DNA of 64,000 nt from Thermus thermophilus HB8. GTDB taxonomy: Bacteria; Deinococcota; Deinococci; Deinococcales; Thermaceae. The stretch covers positions 1,240,469-1,304,468 of the forward strand of contig NC_006461.1 in NCBI RefSeq assembly GCF_000091545.1, read 5' to 3'. Under the pieces are notes generated by a model, which ran no database searches, had not been told where the DNA came from, and saw only the letters and a list, made by a program, of their open reading frames with translations. The position numbers and the translations under genes were made by a program. This document shows, one piece after another, positions 62,263-64,000 of the stretch (position 1 is the stretch's first letter; the number at the start of each line of letters is the position of its first letter).

Positions 62263-62973
62263 ATGCGCGTGGCCCTCTTCATCACCTGCCTGGCGGACCA
62301 GTTCTACGCCGAGGCCGGGGTGGCGGCGGTGAGGCTCCTAAGGGCCCTGGGGGTGGAGGTGGACTTCCCCGAGGGCCAGACCTGCTGCGGCCAGCCCGCC
62401 TTCAACGCCGGGTACTGGGACGAGGCGAGGCCCCTCGCCAAAAGGACCCTGGAGGTCTTTGAGGAGGCGGAGTACGTGGTCCTGCCCTCGGGAAGCTGCA
62501 CCAGCATGGTGAAGAACCACTACCCCGAGCTCCTTCCCGGAAACCGGGAGGCTTTGGCGATGGCGGAGAAGACCTACGAGCTCTCCCAGTTTCTGGTGCG
62601 GGTCCTCGGGGTGGAGAAGCTCGGGGAGGGGCTTAAAGGGAGGAGGGTGGCCTACCACCACGGCTGCCACGCCCTAAGGGAACTCGGGGTGCGGGAGGAG
62701 CCCCTTCTCCTCCTGCAAAACGCCGGGGCCGAGGTCCTCCCCTGGGAGGCCTGGGAGGAGTGCTGCGGCTTCGGGGGGCTTTTCTCGGTGAAGCTCCCCG
62801 AGGTCTCCCTGGCCATGGCGGACCGGAAGCTCGCCACCTTGCCCAAGGCCGAGGTCCTTACCTCCACGGACGCGGGCTGCCTCCTCCACCTCGCGGGGCG
62901 CCTGGGCAAGAAGGGCGAGAACCTCAGGGTGGCCCCCCTCGCCACCCTGCTCTGGGAGGCGTATGCGGGCTAA
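62263..62973 (+). CDS. lutA: Lactate utilisation protein A (CCG-domain oxidoreductase)
   Basis: 236 aa. Two CCG cysteine-rich modules: QTCCGQPAFNAGY with SGSCTSMV, and HGCHALREL with EECCGFGGLFSVK. Matches LutA/YkgE of the LutABC L-lactate oxidation complex, which passes electrons from lactate via Fe-S clusters. Leaderless start. lutB overlaps by 11 bp. Confidence 0.9.
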   Translation: MRVALFITCLADQFYAEAGVAAVRLLRALGVEVDFPEGQTCCGQPAFNAGYWDEARPLAKRTLEVFEEAEYVVLPSGSCTSMVKNHYPELLPGNREALAMAEKTYELSQFLVRVLGVEKLGEGLKGRRVAYHHGCHALRELGVREEPLLLLQNAGAEVLPWEAWEECCGFGGLFSVKLPEVSLAMADRKLATLPKAEVLTSTDAGCLLHLAGRLGKKGENLRVAPLATLLWEAYAG

Positions 62974-64000
62974 GGCGAAGCTCTACCCCAAGGAAGCGGC
63001 AAGGCTCATCCGGGAAAAGCCCGGGGTGCGGGAGGCGGTCACCGGGGCCACCCTCCACTTTGAAAGGAACCGCCTCAAGGCCTACGCCGAGGTCCCCATT
63101 GAGGCGTGGCGGGAACGGGCCAAGGCGGTGAAGGACCACGTCCTCACCCACCTGGACCACTACCTGGAGCTCGCGGAAAGGCGCCTTCGGGAAAACGGCG
63201 TCCAGGTGCACTGGGCCGAGACCCCGGAGGACGCCCACCGGGTCTTAAGGGAGGTGGTGGCCCGGCACGGGGTGAAGCGGGCGGTGAAGGCCAAGAGCAT
63301 GCTCACCGAGGAGCTCGGGGTGAACCCCCTCCTCGAGGCCCTGGGGGTGGAGGTCTACGAGACGGACCTCGGGGAGTACCTGATCCAGCTTCTGGGCGAG
63401 CCCCCGAGCCACATCGTGGGCCCCGCCATCCACCTCTCCTTGGAGGAGATCCAGAGGCTCTTCCACCAGCGCTTCGGCACCCCTTTGGACGCCCCCCCTG
63501 AGGCCCTGGCCCAGGTGGCCCGCAAGGTGCTACGGGAGGCCTTCCTCACCGCCGAGCTCGGCATCAGCGGGGCCAACTTCCTGGTGGCGGAAACCGGCAC
63601 CCTGGCCCTCATGGAGAACGAGGGGAACATAAGGCTTTCCACCTCCCTCCCCAGGGTCCACGTGGCCTTCGTGGGGATAGAGAAGCTTCTTCCCCGCTTC
63701 GCCGACCTCGCCCTCTTCCTCCCCCTCGCCGCCCGGGCGGCCACGGGGCAGCGCCTTTCCACCTTCGTCTCCCTCATCCAGGGCCCCGCCAGGGAGGGGG
63801 AGGAGGGCCCCCTGGAGGTCCACGTGGTCCTGGTGGACCACGGGCGCACCGCCCTCCTCCATGACCCCGAGGCCTGGGAGACCCTGAGGTGCCTCCGCTG
63901 CGGGGCCTGCCTCAACGCCTGCCCCGTCTACCGCCAGACCGGGGGGCACCCCTACGGCTACGTCTACTCCGGCCCCATCGGGGCGGTCCTGGACCCCGGG
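62963..64000 (+). CDS. lutB: Lactate utilisation protein B, ferredoxin-type; C-terminus cut by window edge
   Basis: 346 codons present, open to the edge. N-terminal LUD domain (with AKSMLTEELGVN and AETGTLALMENEGN) and then the 4Fe-4S motif LRCGACLNACPVYRQTGG; a second cluster and the rest lie beyond the window. Partner of LutA; lutC is expected further right. ATG 62963 follows GGGAGGC. Confidence 0.92.
   Translation, partial: MRAKAKLYPKEAARLIREKPGVREAVTGATLHFERNRLKAYAEVPIEAWRERAKAVKDHVLTHLDHYLELAERRLRENGVQVHWAETPEDAHRVLREVVARHGVKRAVKAKSMLTEELGVNPLLEALGVEVYETDLGEYLIQLLGEPPSHIVGPAIHLSLEEIQRLFHQRFGTPLDAPPEALAQVARKVLREAFLTAELGISGANFLVAETGTLALMENEGNIRLSTSLPRVHVAFVGIEKLLPRFADLALFLPLAARAATGQRLSTFVSLIQGPAREGEEGPLEVHVVLVDHGRTALLHDPEAWETLRCLRCGACLNACPVYRQTGGHPYGYVYSGPIGAVLDPG

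Overview
The window is a dense, G+C-rich (about 69-70 % by eye) bacterial chromosome segment. Several deduced proteins match, as I remember them, Thermus thermophilus proteins: MutS, MutL, the CRP-family regulator SdrP, CutA, uracil phosphoribosyltransferase, the RraA-like protein and the TmrA/TmrB exporter. I therefore read it as a T. thermophilus chromosome. The species call is recognition from memory, not a search. I see no rRNA, tRNA, CRISPR array, insertion sequence or prophage. No gene-free stretch exceeds about 180 bp.

Layout. 1-8108 (minus): a near-continuous run reading leftwards, miaB, a small membrane protein, a FAD oxidoreductase, mobA, a purine-nucleoside-type ABC importer (ATPase, two permeases, BMP binding protein), then bcp cut by the left edge. 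8182-16611: a CDGSH Fe-S protein, a radical SAM protein, a phosphotransferase, upp-wecA-wecB, an MFS exporter, an M50 protease with CBS domains, and a decayed TRAP-TAXI transporter (deleted receptor plus DUF1850 protein). 16583-23753: GNAT, HtrA, PurU, RraA, MutL-MutS. 23921-26363: sulfite dehydrogenase, dihaem cytochrome c and MOSC protein. 26416-30896: 5'-nucleotidase, glutamine synthetase and the binding protein of a branched-chain amino-acid importer. 30971-34754: livHMGF, with livG frameshifted. 34821-38319: a peptide-type ABC importer without ATPase genes. 38366-47982: PrcB-like lipoprotein, folC, tmrA-tmrB, citrate synthase, an E1-like enzyme, and divergent manA and PGI/PMI-like genes. 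47986-53983: endonuclease V, PlsC, HU, a dehydratase-activator-like protein, an M20 peptidase, a NarL regulator, an rRNA methyltransferase and aroQ. 54059-58790: gyrA-cutA, a nucleotidyltransferase with a small partner, sdrP and a DUF502 protein. 58800-61099: a secreted protein with an OmpR/histidine-kinase pair. 61160-62173: a lower-G+C Mrr-like nuclease. 62263-end: lutA-lutB, cut by the right edge.

Expression. Most starts either overlap the preceding stop (ATGA, GTGA or TGATG) or lie 5-8 nt after a -10-like TAnnnT hexamer, the leaderless arrangement. Three divergent gene pairs share exactly 18 bp between start codons, and in each a single TAnnnTA heptamer can serve as the -10 for both strands. 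Two efflux loci, the MFS gene and tmrBA, carry nearly identical TetR-type palindromes at their promoters, suggesting one shared repressor.

Genome decay and transfer. The TAXI receptor pseudogene and the one-base livG frameshift are the only clearly broken genes. The Mrr-like gene is the only clear compositional outlier.
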